A stretch of 64,000 bases of DNA from Orientallactaga sibirica (lineage: Eukaryota; Chordata; Mammalia; Rodentia; Dipodidae), in assembly GCA_036365145.1 (NCBI GenBank), contig JAEOAD010000040.1:16467501-16531500 (forward strand), read 5' to 3'. This document shows positions 1 through 10,903 of the stretch, one piece after another (the first letter of the stretch is position 1; every line of letters begins with the position of its first letter). The translations under genes were made by a program, and so were the position numbers. Under the pieces are notes generated by a model. It was given only the letters and a program-made list of their open reading frames with translations. It had not been told where the DNA came from and did no database searches.

Positions 1-587
1 CTCTCTGCACAACCAGTCTTGCAATCATTGCCTTGCAGACAGTAGGCAAGGAATAAGCCCTTCTGGCGTTGAACCAGCTTGAGCTGTCATGCACGGGTTG
101 GTTAAAGGCACAGCCCACAGGCAAGAGCAGAGCTGATGGTAATGCAAAAAATACAGGCGCTTGCCAGAGACCCATCTGCAAAATCACAGCTGGGATTCTG
201 TTTGGACTAGCACCTCATTCTCAGCCTTTATTCTCAGTGCCAATAGGACCTTTTAAGGACTTCTTGGAACCATGTGAAATAAAGGCAAGAACCCAAAAAT
301 TGATATGACTGTTGTCCTGGGAAATGGAACCTACCTGTAATTTATTACCTGTGAGGAATATAAGAATACCTAAAACTAGTCATGATACCAAAAATAAGTA
401 GTTACAGGACAGGATATGGCTATAAAATAAAAATGTATGTATATATGACATGAAAGAAAGGGAATGAAGGGAACAAAGGAGACTAATGGGGGAGCAGAGT
501 GGTCGGAAACGGGGGGTGGGAAGAGGACAGGCTCAACGTACGGCATGCACGTGTATGACGATGTCCTTGTGTAACACAGTACCACGT
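1..587. other. Intron/upstream sequence, nothing identified
   Basis: Intron 1 of LRRC66. No coding homology is seen. An A/G-rich stretch near 445-500 may be a scrap of a LINE-1 3' end, but this is weak. Confidence 0.4.
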
Positions 588-787
588 GCGGTGAGCACGC
601 CAGCAGCCTCTCGGCTGCTGTGAATGAACTCCAGATGCGTGCGCCCCCTTGTGGGAAAGTGTGGCATTGCGCCCTTGTGTCATTTTTTTTGTGTGTGTCT
701 GGTTAAACGTGGGACCAGGAGATTGGAACCAGCGTTCTTAGGCTTGGCAGGTAGGCGCCTTAACTGCCAAGCCATCTCTCCAGCCCC
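588..787 (-). mobile_element. Extended B2-like SINE variant
   Basis: Reverse-strand tRNA-derived head (…gccatctctccagcccc at 770-787) with the longer body type (GCGCCCCCTTGTGGGAAAGT, 'gagattggaacc'). Confidence 0.75.
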
Positions 788-1150
788 ACAATGACATTTT
801 TTAAATACATCTGATGTTTCCCCTGTCCCTGCAGAGACTGACTAAAAGCGTCTTGGTCCCCATAATGAATATCAGTAACCCCACAGAAGTCGCTAAACAG
901 AACTGGGGCAGGGGAGAAGGGTCTGTGTGTACTTTTCATAAAAATAGTCAATAAGTTAAAAAATACATTTGAAAGACAGAATAAGAAAACGTTAAAACTG
1001 GAAGAATTCATCCATGTAATATAGCATCAAAACAGCTTTTTACTGTGTGACAAGGTCATTCAGTTTAACTCAAAATTCAGTCACATGAGCAAATTCTTTT
1101 TTTTTAACCCATTCTTTTATTTAGAAATAGCACATGCTCACTGAAAGAAA
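788..1150. other. Intronic sequence, nothing identified
   Basis: No repeat or exon recognised. The short stretch around 1080-1150 is A/T-rich. Confidence 0.4.
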
Positions 1151-1325
1151 GAATTTAAAAGTATATAAGGAGCTGGGTGTGGTGACACACACCTTTAATC
1201 CCAGCACTCAGGAGGCAGAGGTAGGAGGATCGCCATGAGTTCAAGGCCAGCCTGAGACTACACAGTGAATTCTGGGCCAGCCTAGGCTAGAGTGAGACCC
1301 TACCTGAACAAAACAAAACAAAAAG
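1151..1325 (+). mobile_element. B1 SINE
   Basis: 7SL-derived body (GTGGTGACACACACCTTTAA … GTGAGACCCTACCT) with a CAAAACAAAA tail. Confidence 0.85.
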
Positions 1326-1720
1326 TATATAAAGGAAAGTTCTTTCCATTTCTTTCCTCCCTCCCCTCAACCATCCTATACTTACACATAATGACTACTA
1401 ATAATTTATTTGGTCCATTTCCTTCTAGGTGTTTGATCTGCTAACTCAAAATACATGTATATGTTTGTATATGCCTCATTCCCCTCCCCAAAAAAAATTG
1501 GAATTATGCTCTCTATTTTTGTGTTCCATGATTTTTTCCTTCCTTTTCAGTACAGTCACATGATGGACCCTGTTCTCTTGAAGACTACCTACTCAGTAGC
1601 ATCAGTATGATGTACCAGTGTCTCGTTTGAGAACCACTAATGTCTCCAGTGTGTCTCCACAAACAATGCGGCAGCGAATAGCAGGAAGTTAGGTTTTAAT
1701 TTACTTTCTGATTCTGACAG

Positions 1721-1890
1721 GACTGTGGAGACTGAAGTCACTGCAGAGTTTGGATCTGTCATTCAATAGGATATTACAGCTCAGGCCGAAGGATTTTCAT
1801 AACTGCCTGCGACTGGAGAACATCAATTTAAAGAGCAACAAGATATTCAAAATTCACCCCGAAGCCTTCAAGGACCTCAAAAACTTACAG
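1721..1890 (+). CDS. LRRC66: LRRC66 coding exon 2 (leucine-rich repeats)
   Basis: A 170-base exon with a pyrimidine-containing acceptor ending in TGACAG at 1720. It completes a split codon with GA and then encodes 56 residues, including LKSLQSLDLSFN and LRLENINLKSNKIFKI, two typical LxxLxLxxN leucine-rich repeats. A third repeat starts at LKNLQ and is finished by the next exon (VVDLSNNAL), which fixes the exon end. The donor is CAG|GTTCTA: only the GT and the exon-side CAG fit the consensus. In the protein this is the extracellular repeat domain. Reading continues in frame beyond 1890 only briefly to a TAA, so retention of the intron would truncate the protein. Confidence 0.88.
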
Positions 1891-1904
1891 GTTCTAGTCT
1901 TGTT

Positions 1905-2090
1905 TAAAATATTTTAATTAACTAATTTACAAGTGGGGGGATGGGCACAGCAGGGCCTCTAGTCACTGCAAACAAACTCCAGATGCATGCACCACTTTGT
2001 GCATCTGACTTTAAGTGCGTACTAGGGAATCAAACCTGGTGGTAATTAGATTAGATGACTACTTCCTTTGTAGAGCATCTCCATGTCTGA
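1905..2090 (-). mobile_element. Diverged B2-like SINE
   Basis: Reverse body 'ctgcaaacaaactccagatg', 'ttgtgcatctg' and 'atcaaacctgg', with the head badly decayed. Sits just after LRRC66 exon 2. Confidence 0.6.
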
Positions 2091-2481
2091 TTGTATTGGG
2101 TCTCAATGAAAGCATGTAAGTCTACTTTAAAATCCCCTTCTTGTCTCAAAAATCAAATGCCACAATAATGGGCATGCATTTAAACATAATACTCTGCAGC
2201 AAGAAACGGCATATTGTTTTTCTAAATCAAATTCAATCTAACCCCAAGGTTCCACTTAGTGGTTGGCAGCCAGTGAAATGTGGTATTTGTGAGACCATCT
2301 CCCTAAGCTGGAAATCAGGCAGAGGTGCCAAGGGTCTTGTGCAAACCGGGTCCTAGAGCGGTCCTTCTGAGCCACTCTGGACAATGCTGACATGTGAACA
2401 ACTCAGGGCCATATGGGCTGTGGCAGGCCAGTGACCCTTTGGCTTCCATTAGACCATGTGATGATAAAAATGCTCATGGAG

Positions 2482-2592
2482 GAGCCGGGCATTGTGGCGC
2501 ACGCCTTTAATCCCGGCACTGGGGAGGCAGAGGTAGGAGGATTGTTATGAAATTGAGGACACCCTGAGACTATATAGTGAATTCTAGCCTGA
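2482..2592 (+). mobile_element. Truncated B1 SINE fused to a B2-like SINE
   Basis: B1 from GCCGGGCATTGTGGCGCACG to 'gtgaattctagcctgag', losing its last ~30 bases and A-tail exactly where a headless B2-like element begins. Confidence 0.75.
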
Positions 2593-2719
2593 GCACTTGC
2601 CTGTGAAGCCTAAGGACCCCCGTTCAAGGCTTGATTCCCCAGTACCCATATAAGCCAGATGCACAAGGGGGCGCACGCATCTGGAGTTCATTTGCAGTGG
2701 CTGGAGGCCCTGGCATGCC

Positions 2720-2758
<39 letters not shown>

Positions 2759-2787
2759 AAATAAATAAATAAATAAACAATAAACAA
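2593..2787 (+). mobile_element. Headless B2-like SINE
   Basis: Starts inside the tRNA part ('cacttgcctgtgaagcctaa'), lacks the first ~30 bases including the A box, and keeps the (CT)n and AAATAAATA tail. Confidence 0.8.
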
Positions 2788-2810
2788 ATTTTTTTTTAAA
2801 GATCATAGAA

Positions 2811-3030
2811 GGCTAAAGAGATGGCTTAGCAGTTAAGGCACTTACCTGCAAAGCCTAAGGCCCCAGGTTTGATTCCCCAGAATCCACATAAGACAGATAC
2901 ACAAAGTGGTGCATGTGTCTGGAGTTTGTTTGCAGTGGCTGGAGGCTCTCACACACCCATTCTCCCTCCCTCTCTCCCTCTCTCTCTCCTTCTCTCTCTG
3001 TGTCTCTCAAATAAATAAAATATAAAAAAT
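2811..3030 (+). mobile_element. B2-like SINE
   Basis: 'ggctaaagagatggcttagc' head, (TC)n and AAATAAATAAAA tail, flanked by GATCAT on both sides (2801 and 3030 regions). Confidence 0.85.
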
Positions 3031-3059
3031 GATCATGGTGATGGCGGTCATGCCTATGG

Positions 3060-3165
3060 TTCTTGCCATGTGCCTCATACAGTTTTAAACATCACCAATG
3101 TTCATTTAGAGCCATGCGACTTGCAGATACTCCAAGTCCTGATGGTGAAGCTGAGGAACCCGTGT
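3060..3165 (+). mobile_element. Possible MIR fragment
   Basis: 'tgccatgtgcctcatacag' … 'gatggtgaagctgaggaac' follows the MIR order but is very diverged. Confidence 0.3.
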
Positions 3166-3497
3166 CCCTGCTCCAGCCCCTTCCCCTCTTAGCACCTTTC
3201 TCCATGGACTCCCCCCCACCACCACCCATGAAGGCAGTGGGACATCTCCCTTCAGCAGTCCTTCACATACTCCAAAGGACCTCCAGTGACGTTTCCAGAA
3301 ACAGGTTGAGAGAATCTTCAGCCCCCGTCTTCATAACCTCCACCACATACCCATTCATTTACAGGCTACTGTCATTTGCTAGAAAATACAATGTAAGTCC
3401 ATATGCAGTGTCAAATGTTCTAAATGTTAGATTTAAAAATTAAAAAAAAGCAAGTGACTTTCACTTTAAAAGATATTATTTAATACAATATAGTACC
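3166..3497. other. Intronic sequence, nothing identified
   Basis: An open frame covers 3063-3443 but shows no domain and has low-complexity proline runs, so it is not a supported gene. Confidence 0.4.
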
Positions 3498-3712
3498 TTT
3501 TAAATAGTTTATTTATTTGAGAGACAGAAAGAGGCGGCGGGGGGAGGGGTGGAGAGAGAATGGGCGTGCCAGGGCCACCAGCTACTGCAAACGAACTCCA
3601 AATGCATGCACCCCCTTGTGCATCTGGCTGACGTGGGTCCTGGGGAATCGAACCAAGGTCCTTTGGCTTTGCAGTCAAGTACCTTAACTGCTAAGACATC
3701 TCTCCAGCCCCC
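3498..3712 (-). mobile_element. B2-like SINE
   Basis: Reverse tail TTATTTATTTGAGAGA through to the head 'gacatctctccagcccc'. Confidence 0.85.
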
Positions 3713-3885
3713 TATAGTACCTTTTTATACATGTAATCAATATAAAAGTTATTAAGGAGATATTTTACATACCCCTTTTCATACCAATTTCAACCTTTGT
3801 GTATTTTACAACACAGTGTAGCTTCCCCACATTGTCTTTTTTTTCCACTTTTTTTTTGTTGTCTTGTTTTTGTTTTTTGTTTTTC

Positions 3886-4021
3886 AAGGCAGGGGCTCAC
3901 TCTAGTCCAGACTGACCTGGAACTCCCTATGTAGTCTCAGGGTGGCCTTGAACTCACAGGGATCCACCTACCTCTGTCTCCTGAGTGTTGGGATTAAAGG
4001 CATGGGCCACCATGCCCAGCT
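3886..4021 (-). mobile_element. B1 SINE
   Basis: Reverse body 'ctcactctagtccagactga … gggattaaaggcatgggcca', T-rich on its left. Confidence 0.8.
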
Positions 4022-4037
4022 CTTTTTTCCACTTTTT

Positions 4038-4228
4038 AAAATATTTTATTTATTTATTTGAGAGAGAGAGAGAATGGGCATGCCAGTGCCTCTTCTAGCC
4101 AGTACAAGCAAACTCCAGACACATGCACCATCTTGTGCATGTGGCTTACGTGGGTACTTGGGAATCGAACCTGGGTCCTAAGCTTCTCAGGCAAGTGCCT
4201 TATCCGCTAAGCCATCTCTCCAGTTCCC
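4038..4228 (-). mobile_element. B2-like SINE
   Basis: TTATTTATTTATTTGAGAGA through to 'gctaagccatctctccag'. Confidence 0.85.
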
Positions 4229-4454
4229 CACATTTTAATTGGTCAATAGCCCTGTGTAGCTAATCATATTGGGCAGCATTGGACAGATGGCTGAGGTTTT
4301 AGCTGCCCTGTGTTATGTAAAGTGGCCTGAAAGTCACACCTCCCACTCCCTTGTAACCCAGATGGCTCCTTGAGACCTAACTCTGGAAAAGAAGGTATGG
4401 GAAGTGGTGGTGAGGTGAGGACCACAGCCCTCTCTACTTTCCAGCTCCCCCATG

Positions 4455-4570
4455 GCAAGCAAGTAACCAAATCTCTCTGTGCCCCAATTTTCTCATTCCT
4501 TTTTCATAGAGGTTTGTGAGAACTTAACATTTAAATGCATAGAACGTGCTTCAAACAGTACTTGGCTACA
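4455..4570 (+). mobile_element. MIR fragment
   Basis: 'aagtaaccaaatctctctgt', 'attttctcattc' and 'acagtacttggctaca' match the MIR core order. Confidence 0.5.
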
Positions 4571-4649
4571 ATAAAGCTTACTGTTTTAATACAGAAATCT
4601 AAGGTTGAAACCCTTCCAGGATTTCCGAGCCAGGGCCTGGGTCCTGCTC

Positions 4650-5040
4650 GCCTCTCCAGGCTCATGTCAAGCCACCATCTCCTGCCTGCTTTCCCTCGGG
4701 TCCTCCCCACTTGCTCATTCCTTACCTGTAAGAGCTCATCAGAGTGAATGCTTCCAGCTTTCCATGGAAGTGTACTTCCTCCAGGAGGCTTTCCCGGGCC
4801 TCGCGGCTGAATTAGTCTGCTTTCCTCACACACTCACAATGAGCTCTACAGTTGTCCCCGCCGCAGTCATGCCCGCAACAATCATTTTGGTTACTTGATC
4901 CTGCCTGGCCTCCTAACCTTCACGCTGGACGGCAATCAAGCTCTTTGAGGACACACACCGCGCCCATTTTGTTTTCCAGCTAGGACGTGTTTTAAATACG
5001 TGTTGTTGAATCAACAAGGGGATGGATAAGTAGGTGCTAG
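4650..5040 (+). mobile_element. LINE-2 3' end fragment
   Basis: 'ccaggaggctttcccgggcc' and, further on, 'acgtgttgttgaatcaac' match the L2 3' end (diverged). Confidence 0.5.
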
Positions 5041-5051
5041 TGAATAATGAC

Positions 5052-5535
5052 TAGTTACCTACTGCTGCATAGTCAGTTCACAGCTCAGCAGTTTAAAGCC
5101 ACACAAACAATGCCTGTGGGCTGGAGGCATGGCTTAGTGGGGGCATCCATCCTCCTCAGACCACCTCAGAGTCTCTCAGGAAGCTACAGCAGTGTGGCCA
5201 AGGCTGAGTCTCACTGGAAAGCCCAGCTGAAGGAGGACAGCAGGACTCAGTTCCTTCCCAGCTATTGGTTTCAACCTTCCCTCGGGTTTCTGCACAACCT
5301 CCCCACAGGGTCATTCACCATGTAACCTCTTACTCCAGAGCCAGCAGGCCCTCTGGAGTTCTCTGCTCTGGCAAGAAGAGCGTTACTGTGTCATCCTGGA
5401 AGTGACATCCCGTTGCTGTGGTCCAAGTCAGTCAGCTGGAAAGAATCACGGTCCCGCCTACACTGGAGGGGAGGGGATCACTCAAGGGGTGAATACTCCA
5501 GGGCAGCATTGTTAGGGACCACTTGAGAGTCTGTC
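5052..5535 (+). mobile_element. Ancient interspersed repeat, class not assigned
   Basis: Begins 'agttacctactgctgcatag' and later has 'gtgacatcccgttgctgtgg' and 'ggaggggaggggatcactca', a widespread old mammalian repeat that I recognise but cannot name reliably. Confidence 0.45.
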
Positions 5536-5780
5536 TGCCAGGGCAGTTATTAGAGCAGAAGAGGAAACCCACTTCTCTGGGCTGCGCCCCCGCTTCAACA
5601 GCAGTTGTCAGGGACCCTCAGCTAATGCAGATAGTAAGTATGGCTGTACGTGTAACTTGTCCTTATGTGCTTTCATTATACTTTATGATTCTGCCCTAGC
5701 TCACAAGTCACAGATGTCACAGGCAGTCTGAAACTCAGCTCTGAAGAGGGTTCTTTTTTTTTTTAAAGATATCTTATTTT

Positions 5781-5949
5781 GCCGGGAGTGGTGGCACACG
5801 CCTTTAATCCCAGCACTCGGGAGGCAGAGGTAGGAGGATCGCCATGAGTTCGAGGCCACCCTGAGACTACATAGTGAATTCCAGGTCAGCCTGAGCTAGA
5901 GTGAGACCCTACCTCGAAAAACCAAAAACCAAAAACCAAAAAAAAAAAA
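5781..5949 (+). mobile_element. B1 SINE nested in a B2-like SINE
   Basis: Full B1 (GCCGGGAGTGGTGGCACACG … CTACCTCGAAAAACC) with A-rich tail. Exact 16-base target duplication AAAGATATCTTATTTT at 5765-5780 and 5950-5965. Confidence 0.95.
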
Positions 5950-5953
5950 AAAG

Positions 5954-6151
5954 ATATCTTATTTTTATTTATTTATTTGAGAGGGAGAGAGAAATAAAGA
6001 GTGGACACGCTAGGGCCTCCAGCTACTGCAAACAAATTCCAGATGCATGTGCCACCTTGTGCATGTGGCTTATGTGGGTCGTGGGGAATAGAACATAGGT
6101 CCTTCAGCTTGGCAGGCAGGCACCTTAACCGCTAAGCCATCTCTCTAGCCC
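5954..6151 (-). mobile_element. B2-like SINE, host of the nested B1
   Basis: Reverse tail TTATTTATTTATTTGAGAGG to the head 'gctaagccatctctctag'. The B1 at 5781-5949 landed in its tail. Confidence 0.85.
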
Positions 6152-6436
6152 TGAAGAGGTTTTAAATAACAGCTGTAATTCTCCATTCTCTAAAGAACCA
6201 GCAATCATACAATTCCCTTTCTCCACACTTGGCAGGAAATCTGAAACCTGCTGTTGGTACATGGTGAACAAATTTGGAACCAGAAAGCTGAATAGCACAG
6301 TGGATATTCCTGTTTAACACATGCATTATTGTATGTCTTCTCATGTGGAAATCTTTTCAGAAGCCAAATAGATGTTTAAAGCATAAATTCATCAGCATGG
6401 AATTCAATAGAATGAAATGTGCTTTATTGACATTTC

Positions 6437-6667
6437 TTTTAATATTTTATTTTTTTAAATTTATTGATGAGAGAGAGAAGAGGTGGTGGGGGGGGTGGGG
6501 TAGGAAGAAGGAGAGAATGGGTGTGCCAGGGCCTCCAACCTCTGCAAATGAACTTCAGACTTATGCGCCACCTTGTGCATCTGGCTTACATGGGTACTGG
6601 GGAATTGAACCTTGTTCCTTTGGTTTTGCAGGCAAACGCCTTAACCGCTAAGCCATCTCTCCAGCCC
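6437..6667 (-). mobile_element. B2-like SINE
   Basis: Complete reverse copy flanked by near-identical TTTATTGACATTTC (about 6422) and TTTACTGACATTTC (about 6667). Confidence 0.85.
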
Positions 6668-6697
6668 TTTACTGACATTTCGAATGAGCCTTTTTTG

Positions 6698-6857
6698 TGT
6701 GTGGGATGGGGTTTGAGGTAGTTGTCTTGCTCTAGCCCAGACTGACCTGGAATTTACCATGTGGTCTCAGGGTGGCCTTGAACTCCTGAACTCACGATGT
6801 CCTCCTACCTCAGCCTCCCAAGTGCTGGGATTAAAAGCGTGTGCCACCACGCCCAGT
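6698..6857 (-). mobile_element. B1 SINE
   Basis: Reverse B1 ending 'gtgccaccacgcccagtt'. AATGAGCCTTT occurs on both sides as target duplication. Confidence 0.85.
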
Positions 6858-7470
6858 TAGCAAATGAGCCTTTCTTTCCTTGATTTTGTCTCCTTCTCTT
6901 TCTACATGTTGACTTGTGACATCTCCCTTCCTTTCATCAAGTACACCTTTTCACATGCTGGAGAACGGGTACTTCTCTATCCACGTTGGAGAAGTCTGTT
7001 TGCATCTTTTCTCAGAAATTCTTGAATCATTGCCTTAATTTTCTTTCCTCTAATTCTGCTGTCAGTTCCACAATTTGTGATATAATAAGCTGCTAAGATA
7101 TAAAAATACACTGAAAAGAAAATAAAGAAAAGAAAATAAGGCGTCCATCCGAGGCTGAGGGTTTCTTCATAAGAAAGCTGCTGACCGTAGCCAAGGCTGA
7201 TCAAGCCAAAGTGTCCTTCCCGCCCGGCCCCAGCCTCCTGCGGCCTATTTCTGGGAACTTTCCATTGAGACTCAAGACGGCACAGCAACATGACAGGGAC
7301 AATTAGTCTTGCTGTCTAAATTCACAAAACATTTGAGTCCCCTCCTGGATTCTACTCGACAATAGGTTGTTAGTGAGGATACTTGATTCTTTGATTCAAC
7401 TCTTAAGAATTTGTGTAATCTGATGTAAATAGTGACTTTTCTCTAACGTTCATTAAAAAATCTGGCCTTG
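6858..7470. other. Intronic sequence, nothing identified
   Basis: Non-repeat apart from an AAAGAAAAT-rich stretch at about 7105-7140. No exon-like open frame with splice sites is seen. Confidence 0.4.
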
Positions 7471-7627
7471 AGCCGGGCATGGTGGCACACGCCTTTAATC
7501 CCAGCACTCAAGAGGCAGAGGTAGGTGGATCACCGTGAGTTCAAGGCCACTCGGAGAATACGTAGTGAATTCCAGGTCAGCCTGGGCTAGAGTGAGACCC
7601 TACCTCAAAAAACAACAACAACAAAAA
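7471..7627 (+). mobile_element. B1 SINE
   Basis: Complete body with AACAACAACAAA tail. AATCTGGCC flanks both ends. Confidence 0.87.
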
Positions 7628-7721
7628 TAATCTGGCCCTGGTTGGGAAACTGAGGCAAGAGGAATTGCCACAAGTTTAAGGCCAGCCTGTACCACAGTGT
7701 AAGACCCTTACTAAAAATAAA

Positions 7722-8090
7722 GAAAGCAAGCTGGGGAGAGGTCTCAGTGGTTAAGAAAACTTGCTGCTTAAGCATGGGATACCCTGGGGGCTGGACGCTG
7801 CCAAGTTTGACTCCCAGAGGCCATGTAAAAAGCGGGGCCTGGCCACACCCATCTGTAACCCCTGTGTGCAGGGGTGGAGGCCAAAGAATTGCTGGGCCCC
7901 GCTGTCAGATAGCAGCTCTGGGGTGAAGGAGCGACCCAGTCTCAAGGAAAAATATGCAGGTGAATAATAAGAGAAGATATGCATGGGGCAGGCCTATCTG
8001 CAAGTACATGTGCACACACCACACATAACACCACACAAGTACTCTATGCCTGCACACACACATGTACGTGCACACACACATGCAAAAAGA
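7722..8090 (+). mobile_element. B3-type SINE
   Basis: Composite tRNA-headed element ('gctggggagaggtctcagtg', 'ccatgtaaaaagcggggcct') ending in CA-rich sequence. A B1-related scrap precedes it at about 7640-7715. Confidence 0.6.
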
Positions 8091-8102
8091 AAAGAAATGT
8101 TA

Positions 8103-8262
8103 GCTGGGCATGATGGTGCACGCCTTTAATCCCAGCACTCGGGAGGCAGAGGTAGGAGGATTGCCGTGAGTTTGAGGCCACCCTGAGACTACATAGTGAA
8201 TTCCAGGTCAGCCTGGGCCAGAATGAGAATCTACCTTGAAAAACCAAAAGAAAAAAGAAAAA
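8103..8262 (+). mobile_element. B1 SINE
   Basis: Complete B1 with A-rich tail and target duplication AAAAGAAATGTT on both sides (about 8091 and 8263). Confidence 0.9.
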
Positions 8263-8274
8263 AAGAAATGTTTT

Positions 8275-9316
8275 GGTAGCACTCAGCCTTTCTGGTTTTT
8301 ATCCATGGGCTTTTTTTTGTTAAAGCAAGATTGTCCTTTTCTGCTTTCTGATTTTTTTTTCTCTTCTCTTATAACCACCTGACCATCCCCAAGTGCCTCC
8401 TTCTCTCTAGTGTGGTGGCTTAAAGGGGGAGTGTTCCACAGTTAAGATGCCGAGCTGGGAAGCCAGACCATACCGCGCCTCTGCTACTTTATCCTTCATT
8501 CATTCCTGTTCTTGCTGAACGCTGCTGTGGCCCAGGCCCTTGTACAGAGCTGTCTGTAGGATGCTCTGTGTGGCTTTGAACAGCTACCGCCTCTGTAAAA
8601 AGAGGGAGCGGGTGGAAGTTGTTCAGAGAATTGGGGGAAAATAACCCAGAAGCACCACTGGCGTACAGTACTGCTCTGCAAAGAGCTGCGGCCATACCTC
8701 ACTGTCCTGTCACTGCTGCGCCCAGTGTCAGCACATTCTGGTTTTGTCATCAGAGCCACGGAGTCAGTTTTGTTCCCTGGTTTCTCTCTGCATTTTGGAT
8801 CACACTAGAGACTGGTCATCCTGCCGGACTGGACAGCCATGGCGACAAAGACATGTCTCTCTTCTACTTCTGGGCAACCACCCTTCTCCCATGTACTCTG
8901 TCCTCATCCTTCAACAACCTCTGCTACTCTCATGATCACTGTGTTTCTAGAAATTCTAGACCGGGATCCAATTCTTGACTTTGATAGAAGAGAGTCCAGG
9001 TTTTACTTAGCAGTACAAATGACAACTTGTAGGAAAGGAGGATGGAAAAGAACGTAGACTCACATCACTTAGACTTAAAGCTGTCACATGCGTTTGATCA
9101 GCCACACGGGGAGGCGGGTTCAAGCTCCAGAAGATAAACACGTGCCAAGACACAGGCGCATTAGGGGCCAAGCAGAGATTTATACTTGGGATTCTCTGAC
9201 TTTCAAACCAGTCCTGGATTTGTATTGCTTCCATAGGGATGTAAACAATATTGTTGTCACTTATTTATTTTTCCCCTTAATGCCTTTCTGTCCTAATTTT
9301 GTATTTTCTCAAGCAG
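8275..9316. other. Repeat-free end of LRRC66 intron
   Basis: About 1 kb with no recognised repeat leading to exon 3. The open frame at 8619-8978 has no supporting splice context or domain. May hold conserved intronic sequence. Confidence 0.4.
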
Positions 9317-9506
9317 GTCGTAGACCTCAGCAACAATGCTCTCACCACCATGCAACCATGGCTGACCATTGCTCTAGAATTTCCCCATCTGGAGGTAGAC
9401 CTGGCTGATAACCAGTGGCAGTGTGAGGATGGCATTGTGGACTTCCAAAGTTTCCTTTCGGAATCCTGGCGGAACAAGTGGAATGAGATTTGTAACAAGT
9501 CTGTAG
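9317..9506 (+). CDS. LRRC66: LRRC66 coding exon 3 (last repeat and C-terminal cap)
   Basis: A 190-base exon after the acceptor TCAAGCAG and before a near-perfect donor GTAG|GTAAGT. It encodes VVDLSNNALTTM, completing the last leucine-rich repeat, then FPHLEVDLADNQWQCEDG and a Trp-rich segment ending EICNKSV. The two cysteines (in QWQCED and EICNK) and the tryptophans resemble the cap that closes extracellular LRR domains. The exon leaves one base (G) that joins GG of exon 4 to make glycine. The intron before it is about 7.4 kb and holds some nine or ten SINEs; the intron after it is about 1.9 kb with three. Confidence 0.9.
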
Positions 9507-9581
9507 GTAAGTCAGTAGTGCCCCTTTTCTCTGAAAGGGTCCATTCCCTTTGAACAGGAAGATGCATATAAAATGGAGTCT

Positions 9582-9785
9582 CGGGTCAGAGAGATGGCTT
9601 GGCAGTTAAGGCATTTGCCTATGAAGCCAAAGGATCCCGGTCCATTCTCCAGGACCCACAAGGGGCACATGCATCTGGAGTTTGTTTGCAGTGGCTAGAG
9701 GCCCTGGCACACCCATTCTCTGTCTGCCTTTCCTATCTCTCTCTCTGCTTGCAAATAAATACATAAAAATTTAAAAAAATAAAAT
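9582..9785 (+). mobile_element. B2-like SINE
   Basis: 'agagatggcttggcagttaa' head to AAATAAATACATAAA tail, between AAAATGGAGTCTC and AAAATGAAGTCTC. Confidence 0.87.
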
Positions 9786-9790
9786 AATAA

Positions 9791-10456
9791 AATGAAGTCT
9801 CATTGGAAATGCCAATAGTGGTGCTCGTCTTGGGCATTGGTCAGCCTCAGGCTGTCTCTTGGGATAGTTAGTGGCAGTTTGCTGTTTCCCTCTGATCATG
9901 AATGGTCATCCTGCCCCCACCCTATGGTCAAAGAACCCTAATTCAGATTGCTCCAGGTCAGTTGGATTTAATCTAAAACAGATGTTTTACTAGAAGAGGA
10001 TTTTGCCCTGTCAAATTTTCAGCCCAATTCTTAGCAACTGATTAAAGCAAGGACTTTTAAATAGAAACATTATTTTAAATGTGTGCTACCTCTCTGGAAG
10101 CGTGATCCTCGACATGCACAGAACACACACACACACACACACACACGCATGCACGCACGCACATTTCTGAAATGTCTTTCCCTTTGATTTGTAACTTGTC
10201 CCTCTTCAAAATGCCAGACTACACTACTGGGGTCAAACAATTGGGGGAAACGTTTTCCCTGTAATATCTTGAAAAGAAAGGTTTAGGGGAAAACATGAGT
10301 CCTGAACTGTGACCTATTCTGATCTGGCGCTGATGTGAGGACGTGGCCATCCTTCTTGGGTTCAGAAGGCGTTTGTGAAGAGAAGAGGAAGGTCTGAAGG
10401 TACTGGCCATATGTAGCATTCTGAGTACATAGGACAGAAGAGAAAAAGAAAGGTTT
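9791..10456. other. Intronic sequence with a CA microsatellite
   Basis: No repeat other than the (CA)n at about 10119-10163, and no exon recognised. Confidence 0.4.
10119..10163. repeat. (CA)n microsatellite
   Basis: Run of CA dinucleotides grading into GCAC units. Confidence 0.95.
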
Positions 10457-10682
10457 GGGGCCTGCAAAGATGGCTCAGCAGTTAAAGGCACTTGCTTATA
10501 AAGCCTGCTGGCCTAGGTTCAAGTCCCCGGCACCAACAAAAAGCCAGATGCAAAAAGTGGTGTATACATCTGCCATTTGTTTGTCATAGCAAGAGACCTT
10601 GGCACACCCACACACCCCACCCCCCCACACACATACAAATAAAAATAAATAAAATGCTTTTAAGAAGTGAAAAAAAAAAAAA
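10457..10682 (+). mobile_element. Diverged B2-like SINE
   Basis: 'gcaaagatggctcagcagtt' head, CA-rich middle, AAATAAATAAAATG then poly(A). Directly abuts the next SINE. Confidence 0.7.
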
Positions 10683-10685
10683 AAA

Positions 10686-10903
10686 GGGCTGGAGAGATGG
10701 CTCAGCAGTTAAGTTAAGGCATTTCCCTGTGAAGCCTAAGGACCTATGTTCAATCCCCCAGTACCCACATAAGATGCGCAGTACCCTTGTGCATCTGCAC
10801 AAGGTGGTACATGCGTCTGTAGTTCATTTGCAGTGGCTAGAGGCCCTGGTATACCCATTTTCTCTCTCTCTTTCTCTCTCAAATAAAAATATTTTTAAAA
10901 AAA
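10686..10903 (+). mobile_element. B2-like SINE (tandem to the previous one)
   Basis: 'gggctggagagatggctcag' head, inserted at the poly(A) end of the preceding SINE. A small duplication AAGTTAAGTTAAGG lies in its head. Confidence 0.87.
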
